From: an uncultured Alphaproteobacteria bacterium
GTDB taxonomy: Bacteria; Pseudomonadota; Alphaproteobacteria; Puniceispirillales; UBA1172
Direction: 5' to 3'
Assembly (NCBI GenBank): GCA_958431225.1
Contig: OY288107.1
Coordinates: forward strand, 2,197,501-2,261,500
DNA: 64,000 nt
A program made the position numbers and the translations under genes. Position 1 is the first letter of the stretch; each line of letters starts with the position of its first letter. Positions 1 to 13,700 of this stretch are shown here, piece by piece. The notes beneath the pieces are model-generated. The model saw nothing but the letters and a program-made list of their open reading frames with translations. It was not told the DNA's origin and searched no databases.

Positions 1-1730
1 AGGCGGGGGGTAACCGATGCAATTGGTTGGGTGATGGGGGTGTCGTAGGCGGCGATGGAGTTTTGCGGGTTACCAAAACCTAAAGTATAGACATAGCCGC
101 CTAGATTCTGGATCCTAAGATCCACATCGCGCGTTTCGGTTGTGCCATCGGGGTGCATGATGGTTAGGCTAAAACTCTCATTATGCAGATTGTTATCAGG
201 AAGCGGTTCATCCAGCACAAAAGTCCAAGATTTACCATCGGGGCTAACGGTCACAGCCCCCCGCCCATTAAGTGTGGCACTCGCCGTCACCTCCACAAGC
301 CCGTCTGAACCCTCGCCAACACTAACGCTTTGGTCGCCTCTGCCAAAGGCAAATTGTGCCGTGCTTTTTGATGCCAATAATGTGATGGCATCGCTGCCGG
401 TATAATCCGTGCCGTAGCCATCGGTGTAGGTGATGCTAACGCCATAGGTTTTTGTCAAATCATCGCCGGATTTGATAACATACGACGCTTCGTCAGCACC
501 GGCAATATCCGTCTTGGTGGTGCCGCCATCGGTGGTGGTGAACCATTGATAACTATAACCATCCGCATCGACGCCATCAGGGTCATCGGTGCGTAAGGCG
601 GCGGTTAGGGTCTGCCCGCTGGCGATATAGCCGCCGATATCAAATACCGCACTGCCCTCTTCTACATTTTCTACATTGATGGTGAGTTTGGTGGTTGCTC
701 TTTGCGCTTCGTTGTTCACGGAGGCTTCGGCGATGATGGTTGCGGTATATTGCTTGGTGCTTTCGTAATCAAGTGCGCTTCCCACGGCTAAACTCACGGC
801 ACCAGTATTTCGATCAACCTCAATCAAGTCTGAACCTTCTACACGATAAGTTATGGCGCCATTATTTTCAACTATCGCCCTGACGCCAGCTATGATGTTA
901 TTTAGGGCGGTGATGGCGTCGGTTTCGTCTATGGTAATGACTTGGTTTCTCGCACCGGCGACAAAGAAAATATGCGGCGCATTAGTGGCATCAACATTAT
1001 GTTGCGTGCCTACCATGTCGGTGTAGCTGACCTTGACGCCGTAGGTTGCCAAAACGCTGTCGCCGGTGCGGAATGTGTAGGTGGCATCGGTTGCACCGCT
1101 AATATCGGTTTGGATGCCGTTTTCGTCAATGGCGAACCATTGATAATTGATAATGCCGCTAATGCCGTCAGGGTCAGGGGCGATTTGCACCGCGCGTAGT
1201 TTTTCGCCGGTGATGACGTATTCACTGCCCTCAATGGCGTATTCGGCATGGAGCAAGCCCCTTGCGTGGAAAGGTATATCGTCAATGACCTGCAATTTAC
1301 CCGCCCCAAAATAATTTTTCAGCAAGACGTTGTTTTTTAATAGCCCCGTATCTGCGTCATATCCGCTAGGTGTGCCGCCGGTTAGGGGGCCTAGATAGGT
1401 GGCGGCGGCACTTGTATAGGCACCGCTTGTGTCGATATCAACTCTGCTATCGGCGGTGTAGGTGATTTTCAATACCCTTGTCAGCCCGAACAAAATCTCC
1501 ACGCCTTCTAGCATACCATTAATGATAGTCGGTCTGATGTTGAGTTTGCCGCCAGAAGTCCCGAAATTAAATGCCGATAAGAAAGTATCTATGTCGGTGA
1601 TCGGGGCGGCATCTAGGTCGCTGAAAATCAGCACGTCTTCGCCACGGCGGAAATTGGTGATGGTGTCAAAGCCGTCATTTGCCTCAAAACCCGTGCTTGC
1701 TGACGTGAAGCGATAGACGATGGTTTCAAC
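1..1730 (-). other. Ig/cadherin-like domains after the RTX territory
   Basis: After the last RTX block (GGGNDLINTKGGADWIWGG, near 1830) the frame continues as beta-domain sequence. It contains INYQWFAIDENG and YSYQWFTTTDGG Ig-like cores and a cadherin-like ALDYESTKQYTATI strand. It runs to the left edge, where it still reads as domain sequence (VTASATLNGRGAVTVSPDGK near 260). The protein therefore does not end with its RTX region, and its C-terminus is further left. Confidence 0.8.
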
Positions 1731-4700
1731 GCTCGCATTGTTGGGGGGGATGTGTAGATTGATGCGGTCATTGCCAATACCGCCCCAAATCCAATCAGCA
1801 CCGCCCTTCGTGTTGATAAGGTCATTGCCGCCGCCGCCATGATAATATTCCGCAAGGCTGGTGCCGCCATCATTGCTAAATCTAGGGGTTGCCGGGTCTG
1901 CATCGCTACGGATTACATTAGCCGTGCCATGCCATTCACCATATTGTTCCGAAAGTTCATTGATAAAGATAGTGATGATTTGATAACTGACAGCACTGCC
2001 TTCGGTGATTTTTAGCGCGATTTCATGGCGTTCGGCATCCGCGAGAATCCGTGCGCCTTCCCGCAACCATATATCATCATTGCGTATTTCAAAAATGGCT
2101 CCTGTGCCGTCCCCATTCGTGCCGTCTATGGCGACAATTTCAACCGTTGCCCCGGCTTCTGCCCCTGTATCATAGAAAAATCTTAACCCGCCATTATCGC
2201 CGCCTAGATGCTCATTAACCTCAATAACATGGCGGGTGAAATCGCCTGATGCCTTGATTTTTGCGGTTTCATCCGAATACACTTCAAACATATCGGGATG
2301 CACGCCATCGGGTAGATCTGTTTTATCCGCGACCAGAATTAGAATATCATCGCTCTCAGTGCCTAGCCTGTCATCGGCGCCGACTATTTTCCAAATGGCA
2401 AAATTGTCTGAAATATCATCGGTGTCTGGCGTTTCGAATGCGTCCCCTGATGTTATCCCAAGCGCGAAAGAATCTTGATATGCTATGTCGCTGTTGGCGA
2501 TGATTTTCGTTACATCGGTTGCCGCCCCTGCCCTGCCCGGTGCATCCCAGCGAATCTCTAAAAATTCTTGCAATTTAGTGAGCCACGCCGTCTCCCACCC
2601 GAATTCAGCGTCATTTTTTATTTTATCAAGGGCGGCGTGTTGCGCCTCGGTAATCGTGACCACCAGTTTGTTTTTTATCCCTGAATCTTCACTCGCATGA
2701 AATTGGAAATGTTCAATGATATCGGTGTTGTCTGGCATGGCGCGTGTATCCAGATAAAAATGCCCGTCGTCTCGACTCCCTGAAAGCACATCAATGCCTG
2801 TCCCGCCATACGCCACGCCCGATACGGCATCAACACGATCATCGCCTGCCCCGCCATGTGAAATGGAACCAAACCGCCCTTGCCCAGCATCGGAGACATT
2901 TGCGTAGATGAGATCATTGCCGTCGCCGCCTAAAAGATAATCCACGCTGATATTTACTCTGTTTGGATCGTTCCTACCGCCGCCCGCAAGCACATCATCC
3001 CCCGCACCGCCATAGATGGTATCATGTCCGCCCTGCCCATAAAGCAAATCATTGCCCGCACCGCCATGGATCACATCATGGTCATACCCGCCATCTATGT
3101 AATCAGCACCGACACCGCCATAAAGGATATCATCCCCCGCCCCGCCAAAGATGCGCTCGCCCCCGGCATCGCCATAGAATCTATCCGCACCATCGGTTGG
3201 CGTGAGGTCGGTTTCAACCGCTGTCACGGCTACACGCACTAGGTGATAGGTGATGGTTTCGGCGGCTAGGTCGGTTTCGCGCACGATTACCTCATAGGTG
3301 GGTTTGTCTTGGTGGCTTAGATAAGTGCCGTCAGCTAACCATAATTCATTGCCCCGTATGGTGAAATCTGTGGCGGTGGGTTTTACGCCATCCACGCTTT
3401 CAATTTCCACGAATATATCTGCGCCTAATGTGTCAATATCTAGGTCGGTGAGGTGTTGGGCGGTGGCGGTGTCGGTGAATTCATGCTCATCAATTTCCAC
3501 CGTGATGATTTCGGTTAGCGGATTGACCCTAAACCCGTCAGGAATCACGCGGTTGCCGGGGATGCCGAAATCGGACAAAATGCGCGATTTATGCGCGGTT
3601 TCGGATATTATTTCAAACGAATCGTAGGTCAATGCCGTTCTATAGCGTTGCAATTCCATGATGGCGATGTCATCGCTTTCGCTGGTCGTGCCGCGCGTGT
3701 CATAGATGATGGTGTCCGCCCCGGGGCTTATGCGGATTCCTGCTAGGTCATCAAAATTATCCGCATCAACCATATCAATCAGCGCATCAGATAGGACGAG
3801 CAAAATTTTATCCGCCGCTTCATAACCCCGCACGATATCGCGCGCGCCATCATCAATGTTGAGATAGAATAAATCCGCACCCGCATTGCCGAAAAGCGTA
3901 TCAATGCCCGCCCCGCCATAGAGCGTATCCGCACCCGCACCGCCACGCAATACATCCGCCCCTGCACCGCCATAGATGCTGTCATCATCATCACCGCCCT
4001 GCAAATTGCTATCGTTATTGTCGGTGCCGAACACCACGGTGTTGATTGAGCCTACTACTTCCCTATTTTCCGTCCGCACTTCTACATAGGCGGTTTGGGT
4101 TGTGGTCTCGCCATTTTCGCTAAATCTGAGTTCTAGGGCGTAGGTGCTTTGGGTTTCGCGGTTGAGTTCAGTGCCGTCTTTTGTCCATAACTCATTGCCG
4201 TTTTGTAGGGTGAATGGATGCGCGCCGTCTTGGAGCGTGGCGGTGGCGCCGCTTGGTATTTCAAACGTGCCGATTTTTGCCCCGGTGGTATCGGTGCGTT
4301 TATCCACGAAAATAATCGGGGCGGAGGCATCAAGTGCGGCAAATTGCTGAAAGCCGAGCTCGTAATCGCCGACACCTCTAATATCGCCCTGAAGCGCATC
4401 TGCTTCATCGTTGCCGTTCGCGTCAAAATCCGCATCCGCTACACGCACATCAAACATGGTATAGATTATATCTTGGGTGAAATCCTCTATAACCATCAGC
4501 AGAATGTCGTCGTAAGTATCACTAGTGCCGCGCGTGTGGTAGATGAGGGTGTTGTCGGTGTTGGCATCGTCCGCATAGTTAAACCCTTCAATGTCGCCGA
4601 AGCGTGTAGCGGTGTGGTAATCAATATAGTCAGGCGTCGCACCTTTATCAAAGCGCAGATTTTCCAACTCCATCAATTTTGCCAATTTTTCGGCATCGGT

Positions 4701-7700
4701 GGTTTCGGCATCAATCAACGCTTTATTTTCCGCATTGGTATGGATGAGGAATTTGTGGGCGATAATGCTAATTATGGAATTGAAATCGTATTCTGGCAAT
4801 ATATCGGTGTTGCCAGATAGCTCCCGCGTATCCAGATAGTAGCGCGTCGAAATGTTGAAAATATTGCCGATGAGAACATCAATACCTGTCCCCCCATAAA
4901 GCCAGCTGCCGTCGCCTTGGGCGCGGATGACATCATTGCCGGTGCCACCATAGAGGATATTATAATCACGGCTATCAATGTAATCATTGCCCGCCCCGCC
5001 ATAGATGCGATTGGTGCCGTATAAATCCACTAGATTATCATCGCCGCCACCGCCGAAGGTTATGTCATTGCCGACCCCGCCTTCAATCGTATCAGCACCG
5101 CCGCCGCCATAGAGCATATCCGTGCCTGCCCCGCCGTAGAGGTAATCAGCACCCGCCCCGCCATAGATGGCATCGTTATGGAAGCCGCCGAATAGTAAAT
5201 CTGTTGCATCCCCGCCGGCGAGCGTATTGGCACCACTGCCGCCGAAAATCACATCACGGCTATAACCGCCGTCTAGGTAATCATCCCCGCCCCTGCCGTG
5301 AATGAGATTGTCAAAAACATCGCCATAGATAATATCATCGCCGTCCGTGCCTATAATATCCGCATTGGTTGTTGGCGGATTGACCTGCACCCAGACATCT
5401 TCATAGGTGATAGCGCCATTATTGGCGGTGATTTTTACCCGCACTTCATAATGCGGGGTGGTGGTGTGGTCTAGGTTCGTGTTGGCTTTGAGGCGGAATA
5501 TGGTGTTGGAAAAAATCTCAAAGACCGAATCGGCGGCGTCATAATCCGCCCCATTGACGCTTTCAATCGCCAATGTTGAACCAGTGCTGGCGAGAATCCA
5601 AGTCGGTGTTGTTGCGGGTGTTGTGCCGTCATCCACATCAAAAACGCGGGTGTTGGTTTCTTTTGCTACGATATCAAACATCGCATAGGTCAAATCGTCA
5701 TAGGCAAAATCTTCAATGACCATGAGCAATAAATCATCGCTCTCATCGCTTCTGCCTAATCTTGTGTGCCAGATATGTAGGTTTTGTTGGCGCGCATCAT
5801 CACTGCCGCTATTGGTATCGTCTAAACCATTGCCGTTAGATTTTTCCCAGCGTAAATTGGCGCGATTTTGCAATGCTTCAAGGCGTTCGGCATCGGTGGT
5901 TAGGGCGTTGATGGCTGCCAAGTCTGCCGCCGACACCTCAACGCGCAATTTATTCTGCCCCGATAGGCGATGCGCCGTATGGTGGAAATGCGTTAGGATA
6001 TCGGTGTTGCCTGTAATTTCGCGTATGTCTAGGTAGAAAATGTCGTTGTCGGTGCCTTCGTTTATCAACACATCAATGCCAAAGCCGCCAACAAAATAAT
6101 CATCCCCCGCCCCGCCTATCAGCATATCATTCCCCGCCCCGCCATAAAGCGCATCATCCCCCGCCCCGCCATAGAGCCTATCATTACCGCCTAGCCCATA
6201 GACGCTGTTGGTGTCATCGCTAACATGCAGGCGTTCGCCGCTTTCGGTGGCGGCGGTGCTAATGGGTGCGGGGTCAGCCTCGGTAGGCGTAAGGGCAGGG
6301 GCATCGCTAGATTCTGGCTGTGGCGGAATCTGGTTAGGCGGGGGCGGTGCCGCAATATCTTCGCCATGGGCGCGCACGCCCTCGGCGGGTGGGTCTTCGC
6401 CATTAACATCAAAATCGGGAGGGGTTATCCGCACATCAAACATCGCGTAGAGCATAGTGTCGGTGAAATCTTCAAGCACCATCAGCAGAAGATCATCATT
6501 TTCGCTACTAGTGCCGCGTGTGTGGTAAATTAAGCGATTCGTCGTGCCAGCATCATCGCGCCTGTCCAATCCTTCTGCCGCAAAATGCGCGGTTAAAATC
6601 GTATCAATAGCATCAGGCGTCGTGCCATCTTCAAAGCGCAGATTTTCCAGTTCCATCAGTTTTGCCAATTTTGCCGCATCGCCAGTGGAGGCATCAATCA
6701 ACGCCTTATCCGCCGCACTGACATAGACGAGCAAATAGTGGTCATGTACGCCCGGGTCATGCGCAAAATCCTCCAAAACATCGGTATTGTCTGCTATTTG
6801 CCGCGTATCCAGATGGTAATGCACACTAGTCCTGCCATCAATATAATCAATGCCATCACCGCCATAGGCTGTGCCAGTGGAGGAAAAGCGCAATATATCA
6901 TTGCCAGTGCCACCAAAAATCGTGTCTTTTGCGCCCGTCCGAATGTGGTCATCGCCCGCACCGCCATAGACCCAATCTTGGTGGGCATTAGAAAAGGTCA
7001 CCAGATAATCATTACCAGCACCGCCATAGAGGATATCAGAACCCTCACGCCCAATAAGATAATTGTCACGCGCATCGCCGACAATAATATCATCGCCTGT
7101 GGTGCCGTAATTGCCGTCAAAAGCGATGACGATATCATTTTCAAGATGATCATCTGAAAAAACTAGGGTGGCGTCCTCAAGTAGCATGATGAGCGTATCA
7201 TCACCGGTCGCCGAAGTGCCGTGGGTGTAATAGATAGCGGTGTTTTGTGTGCTCGCATCGTCCTCGGTGCGGGTGATGCCCGGGGCGGTGATATGACCGG
7301 TAACAACACGCAGACCCAAATCGGCAAATGTGCCATAATTCTTACTGCCCCAATTTTTGAGGTCAATCAATATCTGGTCAGCGTGTCCATTCCAGCCCGA
7401 AAAATCTTCAATGATTAGCAGGCTGTCGCTATCAGTGAAGGCATCCGAGGAAATGACAAATATATCCCTCTGTAAGCCACCGATGAGAATATCGGTGCCG
7501 CCGCCACCAAATAGCATATCGTCATCCTCCCCGCCATCAAGCACATCATCCCCCGCACCGCCGAACAGCATATCATCATCCGCACCGCCATCAAGCATAT
7601 CAGCCCCCGCCCCGCCATAAAGCACGTCAAAACCATCATCGCCCCTTAACGTATCATCCCCGTTCCCGCCGACAAGCACATCACCGCCAGCACCGCCAGA

Positions 7701-10700
7701 AAGCGTATCCGCCCCCGCATCGCCAAAGAGGGTATCAGCGTCCTCACCGCCAGAAAGCGTATCCGCCCCCGCATCGCCATAGAGGGTATCAGCATCCGCA
7801 CCGCCATAAAGCACATCATCCCCCGCCTCGCCATAAAGGGTGTCCGCGCCATCATCGCCCCTTAACGTATCAATGCCAGCACCGCCATAGATGCGGTCAT
7901 TGCCATCATTGCCCTCAATATAATCATTGCCGTCCCCGCCATAGATGGTGTCGCTTTCAGTCCCGCCATCAATATAATCATTGCCCGCCCCGCCATAGAT
8001 GGTGTCGTCATCTTCATTGCCGAATAGATAATCATTGCCCCCATGACCAAGAATCGTATCCGCACCAACGCCCCCATGAATGCTATCCGTGCCAGCAGCG
8101 CCCTCAAGCGTATCCGCGCCATCGGTGCCGCTAAGGGTGGGGGTATGCGGGTGCAGTTGTAGGTCAAATATAGCGCGGGTGACTTTGGCGCCGCTGACGC
8201 CATTTATCTCTAAATTACCGAGAAACAGGACTGCAACATCATCCTCCCTATCAATCGTTCCCAGCTTACGATAAAATACGACATCATCGTTGTTGTCGGT
8301 GTCCGTATCGGCACCGCGGAAAGTGAAACCATCTGGCAAATCTTGAAAATCGCCAAAGTCTTTAACGATCTCTTTAAGCGTTGAGGTAAATTTGATATCG
8401 CCCGCCTCATCCCAACGTATATTGAGCAGTTCTTGTAATGTTTCCAGCCAAAGCGCCTCATCATCAATCGCATCAAGTATGCGTAATTGTTCCGCAGTGG
8501 CATAGATGCGAATCTGATTGCTCTTAAATCTATCATTGTTGTCAAATTTAAAATCCGCCACAGCATCATAATGTTCCCCATCCCGCACTTCAAGATCAAG
8601 GACGAAGGTAGCAAAATTATTGGCTCTGCTAGACAGAAAATCAATGCCAGCACCACCAGACAACACGCTTACTTCCGAAGCCCCGCCGAAAATAGCATCA
8701 TCGCCACGCCCACCATAAGCCGTATCCTCACCTAAGCCGGTATAAATGAAATCATTGCCGTCGCCGCCATAAATGGTATCCGCCCCGCTATAATAATGCG
8801 GACCATCCCGCGTATTTAAGTCAGCATCGCCATAAATTATATCATCGCCAGCCCCGCCATAAAGCGTATCAGCACCCAAATGCCCCCAGATGATATCAGC
8901 ACCGCCGCCACCATGAAGCACATCATCGCCAGCCAAACCGATTAAAGCATTGTCGTCAGCATTGCCTGTGATGGTGTCCGCGCCTTGTGTGCCAGAAATG
9001 AGGCTTTGCCCAGCAATATAATTAATTTCATCCAACCACGAATTGGTCATTGCAAACACATTATCTTCAATCACAATGGACAGAATACTATTAAAATTAA
9101 CCATAAAGTTGTCCGCATTCGGATCATCGGTAGGGCTGTTAAAGGGATGTGTCTTTGTAGTTTCCGAACTATCAGTAAATACTCTGCCCCGAAGCACGAC
9201 ATGACCGTGATTAAAGTCAAAGATGCTAGGTTCTTGCCCATCTAGCGCAAATAATATCAGGTCGCCTTCCCTAGTATTATAATCTGTTAAAATAAATTTA
9301 GTGTCCGTGCGACCGAATAATTCTTGAGGTAGAACAAAAACATCGGCGCCCGCCCCGCCGGTGAGGTAATTAACGCCTTTACCACCATAAAGCGTATCAT
9401 CACCAGCACCGCCATAAAGCGCATCATCGCCGTCATCGCCATAAAGCACATCATTGCCAGCCCCGCCATAGAGCGCATCTGCGCCCACCCCGCCATAAAG
9501 CACATCAGCGCCGTCATTGCCATAGAGCCTATCAGCACCAGCATCGCCATAGATTCTATCCGCCCCCGCATTGCCATAGAGGGTATCAGCATCCGCCCCG
9601 CCATAGATTCTGTCCGCCCCCGCATCGCCATAGAGAATATCCCTGTTGTCATCGCCATAGAGCCAGTCATCATCCGCACCGCCATAGATTCTATCCCTGC
9701 CAACACCGCCATAGAGCCTATCCGCCCCCGCACCGCCATAGAGCCTATCCACACCCGCACCGCCATAGATGGTATCCGCCCCAGATTCGCCATAAAGCGT
9801 ATCATCGGCATCGCCACCATAAAGCACATCATCACCTGCACCGCCATAAAGCGTATCTTCCCCGCCCTCGCCATAAAGCGTATCCGCACCCGCACCGCCC
9901 TTTATCGCATCAATATCAGCACCGCCATAGATGGTGTCCGCACCCGCCTCGCCAAAGAGTCTATCAACCCCCGCCCCGCCATAAAGCACATCCGCCCCCG
10001 CACCGCCATAAAGCGTATCCGCACCCACACCGCCATCAAGCGCATCCGCCCCAGAATCGCCAGCGAGCCAATCATCACCGGCAAAACCATATAATTTATC
10101 AGCACGGGCAGTGCCGCTGATGCTATCCGCCCCAGTGGTGCCGAAATTGCCATCATAGGCGATGATAATATCATCAGCAAAATTGAGCCCGGTAAAGTCT
10201 TCAAGCACCATTACCAGAATATCATCCGTGCCTTGTGTGTAATAGATAGCGGTGTTTTGTGTGGTTGCGTCATCCTCCGTGCGGGTGGTGATAGCGTTGA
10301 TATGCCCGGTGACAACACGCAGATTTGCACCCGCAAATCCAGTCACGGCACCAATGCCCCAATCGCGCAGGTCAATCAAAATCTTGTCGCCTTGGGCGTC
10401 CGAAAAATCCTCAATGATGAGCGCGCTATCGGCATCAGTAAATTGGTCTGAGGACACAACAAAAACATCACCGCCAGCACCGCCTATCAACACATCCTTG
10501 CCAGCACCGCCATAAAGCATATCACCACCAGCCCCGCCCTCTATCGTATCATCGCCAGCACCACCATAAAGCCCATCATCCCCCGCACCGCCAGAAATAT
10601 CATCCGCACCAGCCTCACCACGCAAAACATCATCATCATCAAGCCCCGCCAAAACATCATCACCAGCCCCGCCGATAAGCCCCGGTAGAGCCTCAGCCCC

Positions 10701-13700
10701 GCCGTTCGGGTCAAAATTATCTGCTACCCGCACGTCAAAGGCTTCGTATGCCGTTTCATCAGTGATAAGCGCATCAAAGACAAAATCTTCAATCACCATC
10801 AGCAAAATATCGTCAGAGGTGTCGTCAGCCGTGCCGCGCGTGTGGTAGATTAAGGTGTTTTCTTCGTCGGGGTCATCATCAAATAAAGCCCTAGTAGCTG
10901 AAGCGCGCGTTTGTGCAAGATAATCAATATCCGATGGCGTGTCGCCATTATCAAAGCGTAGATTTGCTAGATCAAGCAGTTTTGTCAATTTTGCCGGGTT
11001 GCCAGATTCTGCATCAATCAACGCCTTATCCGCCGCATCCACATAGATGAGCAGTCTGGCTTCGTAGATGTCTTTTTGGAAAGAGAAGTTTGTTACAATA
11101 TCTGTATTGCTAGATAATTCCCGCGTATCAAGATAATAGCGCGTTTCGTCATTGCCAACCAAAACATCAATGCCATCGCCACCATAGGTTTTAGCGCGTC
11201 TGCCACCGGTGACGACATCATTGCCTTGACCGCCAAAGACGACATTATCCGAAGTGCCAGTAACAATATCCCTGCCCGCACCGCCATAGACGGCATTGAT
11301 GCCATCATAATCTTCAAGCACATCAGCACCCGCACCGCCATAAAGAATATCATCCCCAGCATCGCCATCAATCGTATCATGCCCCGCACCGCCATAGATT
11401 TTGTCGCCGCCGTCACCGCCCCTTAGATAATCGCTACCATCATGCCCTTGCATCGTATCGCTACCGCTATGTCCGCGCATGGTGTCGTCATAGATTGTGC
11501 CGGTGAGCGTGTCGCTGTCATCACTGCCATCAATGCCTGCGGAATGTAGTTCAAATATATCGCGGGTTAGGTCCGCGTCCGCCGTGCCGCCTATTTCTAC
11601 CCCGCCTATGACCATGATGAGATAGTCATCGCTTGCATCCGCTGTGCCGCGCGTGTGATAGAATGCTACGTTGTCGGTGGTGTCGGTATCGGTATCGGCG
11701 CCTTCAAAATCATAGCCCGGGGCGGATTTGATTTTGCTATTGTCTAGGATTGTGGCGAGGGCGGTGTCGGCTTGTGCTTCGCCAGCATTATCCCAACGGA
11801 TATTGAACATATCTTGTAATGCCGCCAGCCACGCATTCTCATTGGCAATCGCATCCAATTTGCGTAACTGTGTTTCATCCACGTGCAACCGCAATCTGTT
11901 ATTTTTCGCATCACTATCCGCATCATACGCGAATTGCGCGATAATATCGGTGTTGGCAGATTTTTCGCGCGTGTCTAGGTAATAGGTCGCGGCAAAACCA
12001 CCATCAACGCCCCCGCCCCCGCGCATGAAATCAATGCCATCACCGCCATAAACAACGCTACCTGTATCGCCAGCCACTAGGAAATCATCGCCGTGCCCGC
12101 CATAAATGCGGTCGCCCGAACCGTCACCGCTGACGATAGCATCCTGCCCCGCACCGCCATAAATCGTATCATCACCAAATCCGCCAAAGATGGTATCATC
12201 GCCAATACCGCCATAGATGATATCAGCACCCGCCCCGCCGGTGATTTCGTCAGCACCCGCACGCCCATAAATGCTATCTGCACCGCCGCCGCCCTCAAGG
12301 GTGTCATCGGTGTGTTTGCCGCGTAAGGTTTTGCCAGCAACCGCGCCATCATAGGCGGGAATGTCGTGTTGTGTGTCGCCGTTGGGGTCAAACCCATCGG
12401 GGGTGATCTGCACTTCAAACATTTTGTAAGCCAGCGCAACCGTAAAATCTTCAAGCACCATCAGCAGAATATCGTCAGATTCGCCAGTAGTGCCGCGCGT
12501 GTGGTAAATTAAGGTGTTGTCGGTGGCGGTGTCGTCGGTTTCTATGAAACCAATTTCAAGGAAGCGCGTTTTTGAAATATAATCAACATCCGATGGCGTC
12601 GCACCTGTTGCAAAGCGCAGATTTGCTAGCTCCATCAATTTTGTCAATTTTGCCGCATCGCCAGTTTCGGCATCAATCAACGCCTTATCCGCCGCATCCA
12701 CATAGACGAGCAGTTGCGGTTCAAAAGTACTATCAGAAAAACTATACATGCCCAAAACATCCGTATTACCTGCCAATTCGCGCGTGTCCAGATAATAACG
12801 CGACGCCACATCGCCAAAAAGATAATCAATGCCATCACCGCCATAGAGCGTGGATATATTTACACCATTTCTAATAATGTCATGGCCTTTGCCGCCGAAA
12901 CCGACGCTTGTGACCATATCAATGAAATCCCTGCCATCACCGCCATAAATCGTATTCCTGCCCAATTTATCGGTTATGTCGTCATCCCCCGCACCGCCAT
13001 AGAGAATATCAGCATCCGCACCGCCATCAAGTCTATCATCCCCCGCACCGCCATAGAGCCGGTCATTGCCCGCACCGCCCCTGATTTTATCACTGCCCGC
13101 ACCGCCATAAAGTGCGTCCGTGCCATCACCGCCATAGAGCAAATCAGCACCTGCGCCGCCAGCGATTACATCAGCGCCCCTATGCCCGAATAATAGGTCA
13201 TTGCCGCCATCGCCTTGCAGAATGTCAGCACCGCCATTGCCATAAAGCGCATCATCCCCCGCACCGCCATAAAGCACATCATCACCCCGCCCGCCATGCA
13301 GGGCATCATCGCCGGCTTTGCCGTCTAGGGTATTATGTCCCGCATCGCCAACGATTAAGAGGGGGGTGGTTGTTTGTTCCGGGGCGGTGGCGACCTCTGC
13401 GATGATGGTTAGGTAGCTTGTTGTGCCAGATTCGCTGATTTCTAGGCGGATTTCGTGATTTTGCGTTATTTCCTGCCCAGTTTTGAGCCATAATTCCACA
13501 TTCCCGCCCGCCTCGCGCAATTCAAATACATCGCTTGCGTCTAGGTTGGTGGCGTCAATGGCTTGGTGGATGGTGAAAGTTTTTGTGCCTTTGCTTGCGC
13601 TCCATAATTTTTGGCTATTGGCTTTGACGGCTTGGGCTAGTTCAAAATGCGCCAGTGTCAAATCCGCATCATAATCTTGGAGCAACATCAAAAACGCATC

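Noticed and set aside
9287..9895. A 202-codon minus-strand frame rich in Met, Arg and Phe, and similar frames across 1-20000
   Set aside because: All lie in one other frame of the RTX-coding DNA and read as meaningless repeats (RFMAV, SMAVR). They are shadows of the giant gene.
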